In this document: piece after piece, positions 31,956 to 42,047 of the stretch
How positions within the stretch are numbered: the stretch's first letter is position 1
Layout: every line of letters starts with the position of its first letter
NCBI GenBank assembly: GCA_903885565.1
Contig: CAISJI010000022.1
Span: forward strand, 1-64,000
From: an uncultured Planctomycetaceae bacterium
Lineage (GTDB): Bacteria; Planctomycetota; Planctomycetia; Pirellulales; UBA1268
Direction of reading: 5' to 3'
DNA length: 64,000 bases
Program-made: the position numbers and the translations under genes
The notes under the pieces: model-generated
The model's input: the letters and a program-made list of their open reading frames with translations, nothing else
Told to the model about the DNA's origin: nothing
The model's database searches: none

Positions 31956-32993
31956 CTAGAGACTATCGGGATCAGCAGACACGCCATCTGCGCGCCGGCC
32001 GAGGCTCAGCAACACTGAAGGGGTGGCCGTGAGGGGAATCGACTTCACCGATCCGTCGCCCATCACCGCGGAAAACGCCCCTGGGTGGGCCGAACCGAAG
32101 CCCAGCTCCATCGACCGGGCGGAATTGGCCCCGGGGCTGCCCACGAACATCCAGCCGAGCCGATCGTCGGTGTCTGCCCGCACCTTCCAGTTGCTCGTGC
32201 CAAACTGCCGCATCGACCCCCAGTCGGATGGCGCAAAACGGCCCGGATCCTCCCACCACATTTCTCCGCCGCCGGTCATTTGGTAGTTACCAAATTTTCC
32301 CTGTGCCGATTTTTCGGCGAGCATGATTGTCTTGGTTGAACCGTCGGCGATGTCCTTGAACCCGCAGAGGGCATACTTCGTGACCAGCGGATTCGGAGCA
32401 GTGTTCCAGTCGTGGTGGTAGCTCTTCTTGATGATGCCTGTCCACGCCTTGCTTTCCTCGTTGGGATCGTTGGGCTTCCAACTCTCGAAGACCTTCACCC
32501 ACCCCGACGTGTCTTCCTCGCTGTTGATCACACCGGCATAGTCGGTGAGATGAAAAACGTCAGCGCCATTGTCGGCAGTCCGCAGCCCCCGGGTGGGGCA
32601 GGTATGGGCCGGAATCGGAGCCGCCAGAAGCGTTGGGCTTCCACCCTGATAGCCCTGGGAAAGACGCTGGTTCATGATGTTTTGGCCGTCCATGTGTGGC
32701 AGAATCTGGTAGGCCCAGCTGAGATTCTCCCGCCCATACTTCGGCTTGTTGATCTCACCCGTCTCCCAGAACGTTCCCAGGTTCCCACCCGCCGTGGGAA
32801 AACTCTTTTGGGCAGACTCGTAATTCAAGCAGGCCAAACCGATCTGCTTCATGTTGTTGAGGCAGCCCATACGACGAGCCGACTCACGAGCTGATTGAAC
32901 CGCGGGAAGCAACAGCCCCACCAAGGTTCCGATAATGGCAATAACAACCAAGAGTTCCACAAGCGTGAAACCCTTTCTGGGAATCCTGTGCAT
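31956..32993 (-). CDS. DUF1559 prepilin-type protein, first gene of the LacI-linked operon
   Basis: [61 protein letters not shown]. Confidence 0.95.
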   Translation of the reverse strand: MHRIPRKGFTLVELLVVIAIIGTLVGLLLPAVQSARESARRMGCLNNMKQIGLACLNYESAQKSFPTAGGNLGTFWETGEINKPKYGRENLSWAYQILPHMDGQNIMNQRLSQGYQGGSPTLLAAPIPAHTCPTRGLRTADNGADVFHLTDYAGVINSEEDTSGWVKVFESWKPNDPNEESKAWTGIIKKSYHHDWNTAPNPLVTKYALCGFKDIADGSTKTIMLAEKSAQGKFGNYQMTGGGEMWWEDPGRFAPSDWGSMRQFGTSNWKVRADTDDRLGWMFVGSPGANSARSMELGFGSAHPGAFSAVMGDGSVKSIPLTATPSVLLSLGRRADGVSADPDSL

Positions 32994-33114
32994 GTCAGAC
33001 TCCTATCCGTGATAAAGAAAAAGATGGAAAAAAAGGACGGCAGATGGAGCAGTTCCCGGCCAGCCTCACGCTTCAGGGCTACCGAAAGTACCCCTCCCCT
33101 CCCCCCGAACCGAC

Positions 33115-33132
33115 AATGAAAGCGGTTTCACG
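33115..33132. promoter_or_regulatory. LacI-family operator, distal copy
   Basis: aatgaaagcggtttcacg containing TGAAAGCGGTTTCA; perfect 18-bp inverted repeat with 33156..33173. Confidence 0.85.
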
Positions 33133-33155
33133 AAACCCCCAAAAGAACCAGATAA

Positions 33156-33173
33156 CGTGAAACCGCTTTCATT
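33156..33173. promoter_or_regulatory. LacI-family operator, proximal copy of the pair
   Basis: cgtgaaaccgctttcatt containing TGAAACCGCTTTCA; exact reverse complement of 33115..33132. Confidence 0.85.
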
Positions 33174-33701
33174 CTTAATCGTCGGCTTTGCCTGTGTCAA
33201 GCAGGTGGTCGAAATTTTTTAACGCCGCCGTAAAGGCTTTCTGTGGGGCCTCTTTCCCGGGCTTCACGCACTGCCGGAACGGCCATCGGCGTTGGCTTGG
33301 CGGGGCTCCCGACTGGTCGCGGGCCTGGAAAAAATTCCATCTCCATGACACGCCGACACACGCTGTCCGCGGGAACATTCGGCCCTGACCTGTTCCTGCC
33401 GCAACACCCTCAAAAACCAAGGCTGGCCGGAGAAACAACCGCCGCTGCGGGCGGCAGATGACTTTTCCGCAGAAAACCGGCCATGACCCCGCCGCCGCAG
33501 CCTGCTACGATCCCCCTCGATTGGGAAACCATCTGAGCCGCGACCGCTCGCAAGGTCGGCACCGCCAGTAGGGAAATGGCGGCCGGACCGGGGCACCTGT
33601 TCTTGCCCCGCGTTCGAGAATCCGGTTTTCAAGCCCTGTTGCCTGTGGCATCCGGGCCTGCCTCGTGGCTTCCCAACTCTTCTTCGGTCAGGTACGAGAC
33701 C

Positions 33702-34265
33702 ATGGTGTTTTTTCTGCAGATGGTAGGGCTATTCGCCGCTCTGGTCGTGCTGATGTCGCTGATCGAGCATCAGGTGCACAGCCGCTTGATGCACAAAAAG
33801 CCGCGATTCTCACTGTTTCGCGGTTCTCCCGCGCGGCTGAAAATCTTCACGCAGCATGCTGTCGTTCACCACCGCCAGTATTTCAAGGCGTTTCACGATG
33901 CGCCGGTGCCGCACGGCGAGGATCGGGGGATCCGCCTGAATCTGCGGGAAGGACTGATGGAATCGCTCCCGGTGAGCCTCGTGCTCGTGTTTTTCTCAAC
34001 CCCCGCGGCGATCATGTTTCCCGTGGTTGTCTGCCTCCACCATCTGATGTGGAATCAGATCCACCTGGAGATGCACAAGCCGGAGGACCGGTTCTTCGCC
34101 AAGTGGCCGTTCTATAAATTGCTCGCCCGACACCATTATCTCCACCACCGGCATCCCGACAAAAACTTCAACGTCGCTCTTCCAGTGGGCGATCTGATCT
34201 TTGGCACACTCGCCAAAGCCGATGAGGCCGACAGGCAGGGAATGATTGCCGAGGGAATCGGCTAG
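33702..34265 (+). CDS. Fatty acid hydroxylase / sterol desaturase-like membrane protein
   Basis: Histidine clusters EHQVHSRLMH, HAVVHHRQYFKAFH, HHYLHHRHPDKNF and hydrophobic segments. Confidence 0.7.
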   Translation: MVFFLQMVGLFAALVVLMSLIEHQVHSRLMHKKPRFSLFRGSPARLKIFTQHAVVHHRQYFKAFHDAPVPHGEDRGIRLNLREGLMESLPVSLVLVFFSTPAAIMFPVVVCLHHLMWNQIHLEMHKPEDRFFAKWPFYKLLARHHYLHHRHPDKNFNVALPVGDLIFGTLAKADEADRQGMIAEGIG

Positions 34266-34351
34266 GCTTTGTCTGTAGCCGGCTGCGATGCCCGTCGGCT
34301 AGGGAAACTCTCGGGCTTTGTCCGCGTGCAAACAGTGAGCCGGCTGCGGGA

Positions 34352-34407
34352 CGGCAAAAGTCTCGTCGCATGCGCTCCTCGAGCGTTCGCCGATCCCTCC
34401 GCCTCCG
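34352..34407 (+). repeat. Direct repeat copy A (56 bp)
   Basis: cggcaaaagtctcgtcgcatgcgctcctcgagcgttcgccgatccctccgcctccg, identical to 34529..34584. Confidence 0.95.
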
Positions 34408-34528
34408 ACTTTCGGTGGACCAAGGCATCGCCGGATGCGATGCCGTCGGCACGGGAAACCCTTGGCGTTTCCCTCGGCCGACCTTAGCGGACAAAGGCCA
34501 TGGATGGCGTTGTCCGCGTATCCTAAGC

Positions 34529-34584
34529 CGGCAAAAGTCTCGTCGCATGCGCTCCTCGAGCGTTCGCCGATCCCTCCGCCTCCG
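34529..34584 (+). repeat. Direct repeat copy B (56 bp)
   Basis: Identical to 34352..34407, offset 177 bp. Confidence 0.95.
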
Positions 34585-34622
34585 TCGCTCGATAAGTTGG
34601 AGTGGCTATGGCTTCGCGTGCG

Positions 34623-36257
34623 CTATTTGGCACGCCGGGCCCGGTAGCGGCGGATGAGGGCGTTGGTGGAGCTGTCGTGCTTGAGCTTTGGCTCCGTGGG
34701 CGACTCCAGCTCACAGATGATCTTCTGGGCGAGCTGCTTGCCGAGCTCGACGCCCCATTGGTCAAAGCAATTGATGCCCCACACCGCTCCCTGTGTGAAC
34801 ACAGCATGCTCGTAGAGCGCGACCAGCGCTCCGAGCGTGGCGGGATCGAGAATGTCGGCCATGATCACGTTCGACGGCCGGTTGCCCGCAAACACCCTAT
34901 GCGGCACGAGCCACTCCGGTGTGCCCTCAGCCCGCACCTCCTCGGCCGACTTCCCGAAGGCAAGCGCCTCGGCTTGGGCAAACACATTCGAGATCAGATA
35001 GTCGTGATGGCGGCCGAGCTGGTTGTGCGAGCGGTTGAAGCCGAGAAAATCACAGGGGATCAGGTGCGTGCCCTGATGGATCAGCTGATAGAAGGAGTGC
35101 TGGCCGTTGGTGCCCGGCTCGCCCCAGTAGACAGGCCCTGTGCTGCAGGTGACCGGCTGGCCGTCGAGCCGTACCGACTTGCCGTTGCTCTCCATCGTGA
35201 GCTGCTGCAGGTAGGCCGGAAACCGCTTCAGATACTGCTCATAGGGGAGCACGGCGATGCTCTGGGCCCCGAAAAAGTCGGTATACAAAACCGCCAACAG
35301 CCCCATCAGCACGGGGAGATTCTGCTCCAGCGGTGCGGTACGGAAGTGTTCGTCCATGGCCCGAAAGCCGCCGAGCAGGCTCGCGAAATTCTGCGGCCCA
35401 ATCGCGATCATCGTGGAGAGCCCGATCGCTGAATCGAGCGAATAGCGGCCGCCGACCCAGTCCCAGAAGCCAAACATATTTGCCGTGTCGATGCCGAACT
35501 CGGCCACCTTGGCGGCGTTGGTCGACACGGCCACGAAGTGCCGGGCCACCACGGCAGCGTCGCCCCCCATGCCGGCCAGAATCCAGGCCCGGGCAGTCTG
35601 GGCATTGGCCATGGTCTCGAGCGTGGTGAACGTCTTGGAGGAGATGATGAAGAGCGTTTCGGCAGGATCGAGATCGACCACAGCCTCGGCGAAGTCGGTG
35701 CCGTCGACATTGGAGACGAAGCGGCAGGTCAGCGAGCGGTCGGAATAGTGCCGCAGCGCCTCATAGGCCATGACGGGCCCCAGATCAGAGCCGCCGATTC
35801 CGATATTCACGATTGTTTTGATCCGCTTGCCGCTGGCGCCCCGCCAGGCGCCGCTGCGCACTGTGTCAGCGAAGGCGCCCATCGCCTTGAGCACCGCGTG
35901 CACCGCCGGCACAACATTCTCCCCATCGACGTTGATCGTCGCCCCCTCAGGCGCCCGCAGCGCCACATGGAGCACCGCCCGATTTTCAGTGAGGTTGATC
36001 TTTTCGCCGCTGAACATCGCCTCGCGGCGGGCCTCCAGGCCCGTCTCGCGGGCCAGCGTCACCAGCAGCCTGAGCGTCTCGTCGGTAACGCGGTTCTTGG
36101 AGTAGTCAAGAAAGAGCCCGGCTCCCTCGGCATGCATCCGCTCACCGCGGGTGGCATCGGCGGCGAAGAGATCGCCGATCGTGGTCGCAGCGATCCGCTC
36201 GCGGTGGGCGGCAAGCGCCTTCCAGGCGGGAAGGTCGGTGGGGGCTGGGAGACTCAT
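34623..36257 (-). CDS. pgi: Glucose-6-phosphate isomerase
   Basis: [66 protein letters not shown]; start at 36257 ([13 protein letters not shown]). Confidence 0.97.
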   Translation of the reverse strand: MSLPAPTDLPAWKALAAHRERIAATTIGDLFAADATRGERMHAEGAGLFLDYSKNRVTDETLRLLVTLARETGLEARREAMFSGEKINLTENRAVLHVALRAPEGATINVDGENVVPAVHAVLKAMGAFADTVRSGAWRGASGKRIKTIVNIGIGGSDLGPVMAYEALRHYSDRSLTCRFVSNVDGTDFAEAVVDLDPAETLFIISSKTFTTLETMANAQTARAWILAGMGGDAAVVARHFVAVSTNAAKVAEFGIDTANMFGFWDWVGGRYSLDSAIGLSTMIAIGPQNFASLLGGFRAMDEHFRTAPLEQNLPVLMGLLAVLYTDFFGAQSIAVLPYEQYLKRFPAYLQQLTMESNGKSVRLDGQPVTCSTGPVYWGEPGTNGQHSFYQLIHQGTHLIPCDFLGFNRSHNQLGRHHDYLISNVFAQAEALAFGKSAEEVRAEGTPEWLVPHRVFAGNRPSNVIMADILDPATLGALVALYEHAVFTQGAVWGINCFDQWGVELGKQLAQKIICELESPTEPKLKHDSSTNALIRRYRARRAK

Positions 36258-36381
36258 GGCAGGTTCCTGCGGTCGCAATGGTGGGTGAAGTTCGGCCCGA
36301 TTAGACTGTAGGCGATCGGTTGGCGGGAAGTGCCGGCCGGGGCCCGCCTGCCGGGCAACCGCTCTCCGGGAAAATAGCCAG

Positions 36382-37077
36382 ATGAAAAACCCGCTCGCCA
36401 TCGATATCGGAGGCTCTCGCGTCAAGCTCCGCATTCCGGGGGTGCCGGAGAAGCGTCACTTTGAAAGCGGCCCCACCCTCACCCCCGGCCAGATGGTGGA
36501 GGGAGTGAAAAGGCTGACGGGCGACTGGGATTTTGACTCCGTCTCGATCGGCCTGCCGGCACCGATCCGCAACAACCACCCGGCACGCCAACCAGCCAAT
36601 CTGGGGCCCGGATGGGTGGAATTTGACTACGACGACGATTTCGGCCTGCCAGTCAAGCTGATCAACGATGCCGCCATGCAGGCGGTGGGGAGCTACCGCG
36701 AGGGACGCATGCTCTTTCTGGGACTGGGTACGGGGCTCGGCTCCTGCCTGATCGTCAATCACAGCATCATGCCACTGGAACTGGCCCACCTCCCCTACCG
36801 CAAAGGGAAATCGTTCGAGAACTATCTGGGAGACCGCAGCCTCAAGCACCTCGGCAAGAAACGCTGGCGCCGGCATGTGGCTGATGTGTGCGCCATTTTT
36901 TACGCGGCGCTGTTGCCAGACGAGATCGTGATCGGCGGTGGCAACGTGGCGAATCTTGCGGAGATGCCGGAGCATTGTCGGGCCGGCGACAACTCCCACG
37001 CCTTCGAAGGGGGCTTTCGCCTCTGGCAGCCGGAGTGGGCCGCCGCCGTGCCGGTCTATGACGACCGCCCGACGTAA
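36382..37077 (+). CDS. ROK-family kinase (glucokinase-like)
   Basis: [47 protein letters not shown]; divergent from pgi. Confidence 0.8.
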   Translation: MKNPLAIDIGGSRVKLRIPGVPEKRHFESGPTLTPGQMVEGVKRLTGDWDFDSVSIGLPAPIRNNHPARQPANLGPGWVEFDYDDDFGLPVKLINDAAMQAVGSYREGRMLFLGLGTGLGSCLIVNHSIMPLELAHLPYRKGKSFENYLGDRSLKHLGKKRWRRHVADVCAIFYAALLPDEIVIGGGNVANLAEMPEHCRAGDNSHAFEGGFRLWQPEWAAAVPVYDDRPT

Positions 37078-37182
37078 CAGGCTGCCAAAGCCAAGCGCCG
37101 CAAGGAAGACGGGAACGTGTCGATTGAGCAGACGCTCGATTTGAATCGACGATCATGGGTCACCCGCCCCCCATCCCCCTTT

Positions 37183-38826
37183 TCACCCGAACAGTTTTCC
37201 AGCCTGCTGGATCGTTATCCACAGGCCCCAGCCCAGCGGCAGGCTCACCAGCAACCAGAACAGCAGGAGCTTTAGGCCACCACCGGCAGGTGCGGGGAGG
37301 TGAACTGCACCGCCGGCTGCACGCTCGGCAGTCGATCGATTGCTCGGCTGCAAGCCGGCGGTAAATAGGCTCGGGGGAACCGGCCGCACCGCGAGGTTGC
37401 AGCAGAATCCCACCGCCAGCAGGGTAGCGAGAAGATACATCGTCTGATCATAGGCGGCGCTTCGCGGCACCCCGGAGCGGACCTGAAATTCGTTGAGATA
37501 ATTGACCAGCACGGGCCCCAGAATGCCGGCCACGCTCCACGCGGTCAGCAACCGGCCATGGATGGCCCCCACCTGCTGGGTGCCGAACAGGTCGGCCAGA
37601 TAGGCGGGTATCGTCGCGAAGCCGCCGCCATACATCGTCAGAATCAAACAGAAAAGAGCGCAGAACAGAGCCACGTTTCCCCGCTGACCGGCCCACGGCA
37701 CCAGGGCATAGAGCAGTCCTCCGAGCAGAAAAAAAATGCCATACGTGATGCGCCTGCCGAGCAGATCCGACAGCGAAGCCCAGAAAAATCTGCCGGCGAT
37801 GTTGAACAGACTCAGCAGGCCGGTGAAGCCAGCCCCGATCGCCGCCACCTGCGCCAGCTGGCTCGCATCGAGAGCATCGAATTCGACGCCCCTCCCCAGA
37901 AGCCTCCCGCCGAAAATCTCCTGGAGCATCGGAGAGGCCATGCCGATCACTCCGATGCCGGCCGACACATTCAGACAGAGCACCAACCACAACAGCCAGA
38001 ACTGCGGAGTTTGGCAGGCCCGGTTCACAGGCACGTACTGCCCCGCATCGACCCCGAGCTGGCCTTCTCTTGCGCCGCCTGCCGGCTGCCAGCCCGGCGG
38101 CGTCCATCCGGCGGGGGGCACGCGGTAGGCAAAGGCTCCCAGCAGCATGAACAGAAAGTAGATGGCTGCCAGCACCAGAAACGTCTGCCACACGCCCACC
38201 GATTCAGGGGTGGCAAAATGCCTCATCAGCCGGTCGGCCAAGGGGGAGCCGATCATGGCCCCGCCGCCGAATCCCATGATCGCCATGCCCGTCGCCATCC
38301 CCCTCCGATCGGGAAACCATTTGATCAGCGTCGATACCGGAGAGATGTACCCCAATCCCAATCCGATCCCGCCAATCACGCCCGCCCCCAGCCAGACCAG
38401 CCACAATTGGTGCCAGTAGACACCGGCCGCAGAGATCACCAGCCCCCCGCACCAACAGAAGGCCGACACGACCCCCGCCTTGCGCGGGCCGGCTTTTTCC
38501 AGCCAGGCGCCAAAGATCGCAGCACTGGAACCGAGAAACACAAAAAAAAGCGTGTAGATCCAACCCAGCAGCGGTTTATCCCAGTCGCACGTCGTGGTGA
38601 CGAGCTTCCCAAGGAGCCCCATGCCAGCAGGGGAGGGTATCGGCGAGGTGATCCCCACGGCCTTGGTCAGCGGCAGCCAGAACACGGAGAAGCCGTAGGC
38701 CATGCCGATGCACAGATGGATGCACAGGGCTGCCGGCGGCACGAACCACCGGTTGAACCCGGGCCCGGCAATCGTCGCTTCCCTCGCCAACAGGCTGCTG
38801 ACGCGTCCCACAATCGTGCCGGGCAT
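37183..38826 (-). CDS. MFS transporter, OFA (oxalate/formate antiporter-like) family
   Basis: HLCIGMAYGFSVFWLPL, LIKWFPDRRGMATGMAIMGFGGGAMIGSPLADRLM, GRFFWASLSDLLGRR. Confidence 0.88.
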   Translation of the reverse strand: MPGTIVGRVSSLLAREATIAGPGFNRWFVPPAALCIHLCIGMAYGFSVFWLPLTKAVGITSPIPSPAGMGLLGKLVTTTCDWDKPLLGWIYTLFFVFLGSSAAIFGAWLEKAGPRKAGVVSAFCWCGGLVISAAGVYWHQLWLVWLGAGVIGGIGLGLGYISPVSTLIKWFPDRRGMATGMAIMGFGGGAMIGSPLADRLMRHFATPESVGVWQTFLVLAAIYFLFMLLGAFAYRVPPAGWTPPGWQPAGGAREGQLGVDAGQYVPVNRACQTPQFWLLWLVLCLNVSAGIGVIGMASPMLQEIFGGRLLGRGVEFDALDASQLAQVAAIGAGFTGLLSLFNIAGRFFWASLSDLLGRRITYGIFFLLGGLLYALVPWAGQRGNVALFCALFCLILTMYGGGFATIPAYLADLFGTQQVGAIHGRLLTAWSVAGILGPVLVNYLNEFQVRSGVPRSAAYDQTMYLLATLLAVGFCCNLAVRPVPPSLFTAGLQPSNRSTAERAAGGAVHLPAPAGGGLKLLLFWLLVSLPLGWGLWITIQQAGKLFG

Positions 38827-39036
38827 TGTATTCCTTCCTCGCTTCACTCAAGCCCGCAGCCAGCGGCGCACAAGCGAGGCTGCTCTCCTCTGGAGGCAGG
38901 TTCTTTCTGTCCGTCGGCAGGGGAGATGGTTCCCAACCGTATCGAGCCCGCAGCGAAGAGGATACAATTTTTGCGGCGAAGCCACCTCCCAGTTTCCCCT
39001 GAGCAGACTCCCACTCCAGCCAGGTTTCCGCCGGGG

Positions 39037-40185
39037 ATGCCACACATCATGCACAATCTCCCCGATCCCTTTCGCGAGAAGCGGCAGACCGACGGGGTTC
39101 TCTCCTGCCCGTATGGCAGCGAGGAGATCCTCATGATCCTGCGCCACGAAGATGTGCGGCGGGCTGCGAAGGACTGGAAAACCTTCAGCTCCGATGCGCC
39201 GTTTCGCGTGCCGGTGCCCTCGGAAGAGGATCTCCGCACGATGCGGCAACTGCCGATCGAGGTCGATCCCCCGGAGCACACCGACTACCGAAAGCTGGTC
39301 GATCCCTTTTTTCTGCGGGCCAGGGAGCCGGCATTCCAGGCCCGCATCGAAACGCTCGTCCACGACATGCTCCGCGAGGCGTTTGCCTGCGATGCGCTCG
39401 AGGTAGTCAATGGTTTTGCACTGCCATTGCAATCGCGGGCGTTGGCGGTGCTGCTCAATCTGCCGCAGTCGGAAGCCGAAATCTGGATCGGCTGGGGAAT
39501 CCATGTCTTCCACGGCGCCGGCGGGAATCAGGGGGCGGGCCTCGAGGCCTATCATCAAGCCCAGTTCGACAGGGCAGAAGCCAATCCTGGCGATGATTTC
39601 TTCAGCCTCCTGACGCAGGCGACCTACCGCGGACGCCCACTGACCCGCGCGGAGATGATGGGGTTTGCCAATCTCACGTTCGCCGGTGGCCGCGACACGA
39701 TCATCCACACCGTCGCCTGCGTCATCCACCATCTGGCAACGCACCCCGAGGCGCTCGAATTTCTCCGCGAAGATCCCGGCCGGATCATCCATGCCAGCGA
39801 GGAATTTTTCCGCGTGTTCATGCCACTGACGCACATTGGGCGGGTCTGCCCGGTGGAAACTCAGGTGCATGGCGTGAATGTGGCGGCGGGCCACCGCGTT
39901 TCCCTTGGATGGGCATCGGCCAATCTCGATGAACAGGCATTTGAGGCGCCTGAGGAAATCCGCCTCGATCGCAAGCCGAATCCCCACGTCTCGTTTGGAT
40001 TCGGGGCGCATCTTTGCCTCGGAGCGGCCCACTCGCGCACGGTGGTGCGAGCACTCCTTGCACTCTGCTGCCAGCGCGTGAGGAAGATTCGGGTGCTTGA
40101 GGCACACCCGCGCATAGAACGCACCGCCGCCTACGATCGCCCACTGGGATTCGAGTCGCTCACTGTCGCCATCGAAGCGCTCTGA
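39037..40185 (+). CDS. Cytochrome P450
   Basis: Heme motif FGFGAHLCLGAAHSR, I-helix FAGGRDTIIHT, IEVDPPEHTDYRKLVDPFF; the 875-aa ORF N-terminal part is antisense to the MFS gene. Confidence 0.92.
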   Translation: MPHIMHNLPDPFREKRQTDGVLSCPYGSEEILMILRHEDVRRAAKDWKTFSSDAPFRVPVPSEEDLRTMRQLPIEVDPPEHTDYRKLVDPFFLRAREPAFQARIETLVHDMLREAFACDALEVVNGFALPLQSRALAVLLNLPQSEAEIWIGWGIHVFHGAGGNQGAGLEAYHQAQFDRAEANPGDDFFSLLTQATYRGRPLTRAEMMGFANLTFAGGRDTIIHTVACVIHHLATHPEALEFLREDPGRIIHASEEFFRVFMPLTHIGRVCPVETQVHGVNVAAGHRVSLGWASANLDEQAFEAPEEIRLDRKPNPHVSFGFGAHLCLGAAHSRTVVRALLALCCQRVRKIRVLEAHPRIERTAAYDRPLGFESLTVAIEAL

Positions 40186-40226
40186 CGTTCGGGGATTTTT
40201 GAGGAATTTGAGGAAAGGGATCTGCT

Positions 40227-41318
40227 ATGGAGTTTTCACGCCGCAGGCTGCTGGAAACCAGCGGCACCACGCTGGCCTATTCCCTCCTCGCGCCCGCCTG
40301 GGCGCAGCAGGTGGACGCCCCGCCGGCCCCCAAGGCGAAGCCTGATCCCTATGCCGATGGCGTGCTGGTTGCCGGGGAACCGCCCCTGCCGATCCCAGGT
40401 GCCTTCACCTTCGCAGTGCTGCCCGACACGCAGTTTTACGCCGAGAATTTTCCCCAAACATTCACCGCCCAAACGAATTGGATCGCCACCAACCGGCAGC
40501 AGCGGCGGATCGCCGGCGTGTTTCATCTCGGCGACATCACCAACAACAACACCGCTCAAGAGTGGGAAAACGCTCAAGCTTCGATGCGGGTGCTCACTGC
40601 GGCCAAGATTCCCTGCTGCATGGTGCCGGGCAACCACGACTACGGCCCCGGTGGAAAGGGGAGCGACCGCACAACACGCCTCAACGACTATTTCTCGATC
40701 GCCGATCTGCGGCGGCGGAAAGAGTGGGGAGGCAGCTACGACCGCGAGCCCGACCGGCTGGAGAACACGTATCAGTTGCTCGAGGCGGAGGGGCGGAAGT
40801 TTCTCATCCTCGGCCTTGAGTTCGGCCCCCGGGCCGATGTCGTGCGCTGGGCGAATGAGGTGGCGGGGGCTCACCGGGGGCACGAGATCGTGCTGCTGAC
40901 GCATGCCTTTGTCTACCACGACAACACGCGCTACGACTGGAGGCAGTTCGGCTCCCTGCAGTCGTCCAATCCACACTCCTATAAGATGGCCAAAACCAGT
41001 GGCCAGGATGTGTCTGACGGCGAGGATCTGTGGCGGAATCTGGTGTCGCGCCACGGAAACTTCATCCTTACCATCAACGGGCATGTGGGGCCTGATGGCC
41101 TCGGTCGCCTCACCTCCCCTGCCGCCGACGGCCGCGGCATTCCGCAGACGCTCGTCAACTTTCAGTTTCGGCCGCAGGGGGGCGACGGCTGGCTGCGGCT
41201 GATCGAAATGCGTCCCGACGGCACCGCGCAAACCTACGACTACTCCCCCACCCGCGGCCAGCGGAATGAATCGGATCAGAATCAGTTCCTGCTCAAGCTT
41301 CCGCCGATCCACGGCTGA
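40227..41318 (+). CDS. Exported calcineurin-like metallophosphoesterase
   Basis: Tat-like MEFSRRRLLETSGTTLAYSLLAPAWAQ; HLGDITNNN, PGNHDYG, LTHAFVYHD, INGHVG. Confidence 0.88.
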   Translation: MEFSRRRLLETSGTTLAYSLLAPAWAQQVDAPPAPKAKPDPYADGVLVAGEPPLPIPGAFTFAVLPDTQFYAENFPQTFTAQTNWIATNRQQRRIAGVFHLGDITNNNTAQEWENAQASMRVLTAAKIPCCMVPGNHDYGPGGKGSDRTTRLNDYFSIADLRRRKEWGGSYDREPDRLENTYQLLEAEGRKFLILGLEFGPRADVVRWANEVAGAHRGHEIVLLTHAFVYHDNTRYDWRQFGSLQSSNPHSYKMAKTSGQDVSDGEDLWRNLVSRHGNFILTINGHVGPDGLGRLTSPAADGRGIPQTLVNFQFRPQGGDGWLRLIEMRPDGTAQTYDYSPTRGQRNESDQNQFLLKLPPIHG

Positions 41319-41375
41319 CCACTTGTTCCACAGCCTGCTCATAAAAGTCCCCTTCCGGCCTCGGGAACGCAACGG

Positions 41376-42047
41376 ATGCCATCTCGCTCAATCGACCGCC
41401 CCCGGCTGGAACTGATCCAACTGTGGGTCGATCTCGTCAGCAAGGTGCTCGGAGGCAGCGCCCTGCTGGTGGCCGCCTGGTGGACCTACACCAACTTCAC
41501 GGTGGAACGCACGCACGATCCCACGATGGTGGTGACGATTTCGCCGAGCGTACATCCGCTGCGGGAAGGAAAGGTTCTGCTCAACGTCGATGTCTTCATG
41601 CAGAACATCGGCAAGGTGGCGATCAGGCCGAAGTTTCCCCGGCAATCGGCCGACCACGATCTGGGGCTCGAGATCTCGATCGTGGAGATCCGGCCCCTGG
41701 AGCGGAGCCCTGCCGCAGTCGCACCTCCGGCCACGGCGGAAGCGGATCCTCAAGCCGATCCAGCGGTTCCCTGGTTTGACTGGACGGCCGGCGACGGCAA
41801 CCCCACCACGCTCCTGCAGAAGCGCAATCTGCTGGCCACGAGCGAGGATTTCCAGCAGGGACGCTACCAGCTCAATCCGGGTGTGAAATACCGCGAACCC
41901 TTCGCCTGTGTTGTCGACCACAACAAGCTCTACGCGATCCGGGCCCGCTTCTGGACAGACGAGGGCTCAGTCGCCGATCTTGTGTATATCGATACCTTTC
42001 AGCCGGGGGAGAAGCCTGCCGTTCCCGCCCCCCACACTTTCCCGTGA
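41376..42047 (+). CDS. Hypothetical membrane-anchored protein
   Basis: Single N-terminal hydrophobic segment VLGGSALLVAAWWTYTNFTVE; GTGA overlap with next gene. Confidence 0.65.
   Translation: MPSRSIDRPRLELIQLWVDLVSKVLGGSALLVAAWWTYTNFTVERTHDPTMVVTISPSVHPLREGKVLLNVDVFMQNIGKVAIRPKFPRQSADHDLGLEISIVEIRPLERSPAAVAPPATAEADPQADPAVPWFDWTAGDGNPTTLLQKRNLLATSEDFQQGRYQLNPGVKYREPFACVVDHNKLYAIRARFWTDEGSVADLVYIDTFQPGEKPAVPAPHTFP

Noticed and set aside
33115-33173. CRISPR-like reading of the repeated 18-mers
   Set aside because: Only two copies, inverted, 23-bp spacer; they fit LacI-type operators.
34352-34584. Tandem repeats as CRISPR or insertion sequence
   Set aside because: Two 56-bp copies only, no transposase, no terminal inverted repeats seen; kept as an uncharacterised repeat.
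37558-39036. N-terminal extension of the 875-aa ORF before the P450
   Set aside because: Antisense to the OFA-type MFS gene; P450 homology starts at MPHIMHNLPDPFREK (39037).
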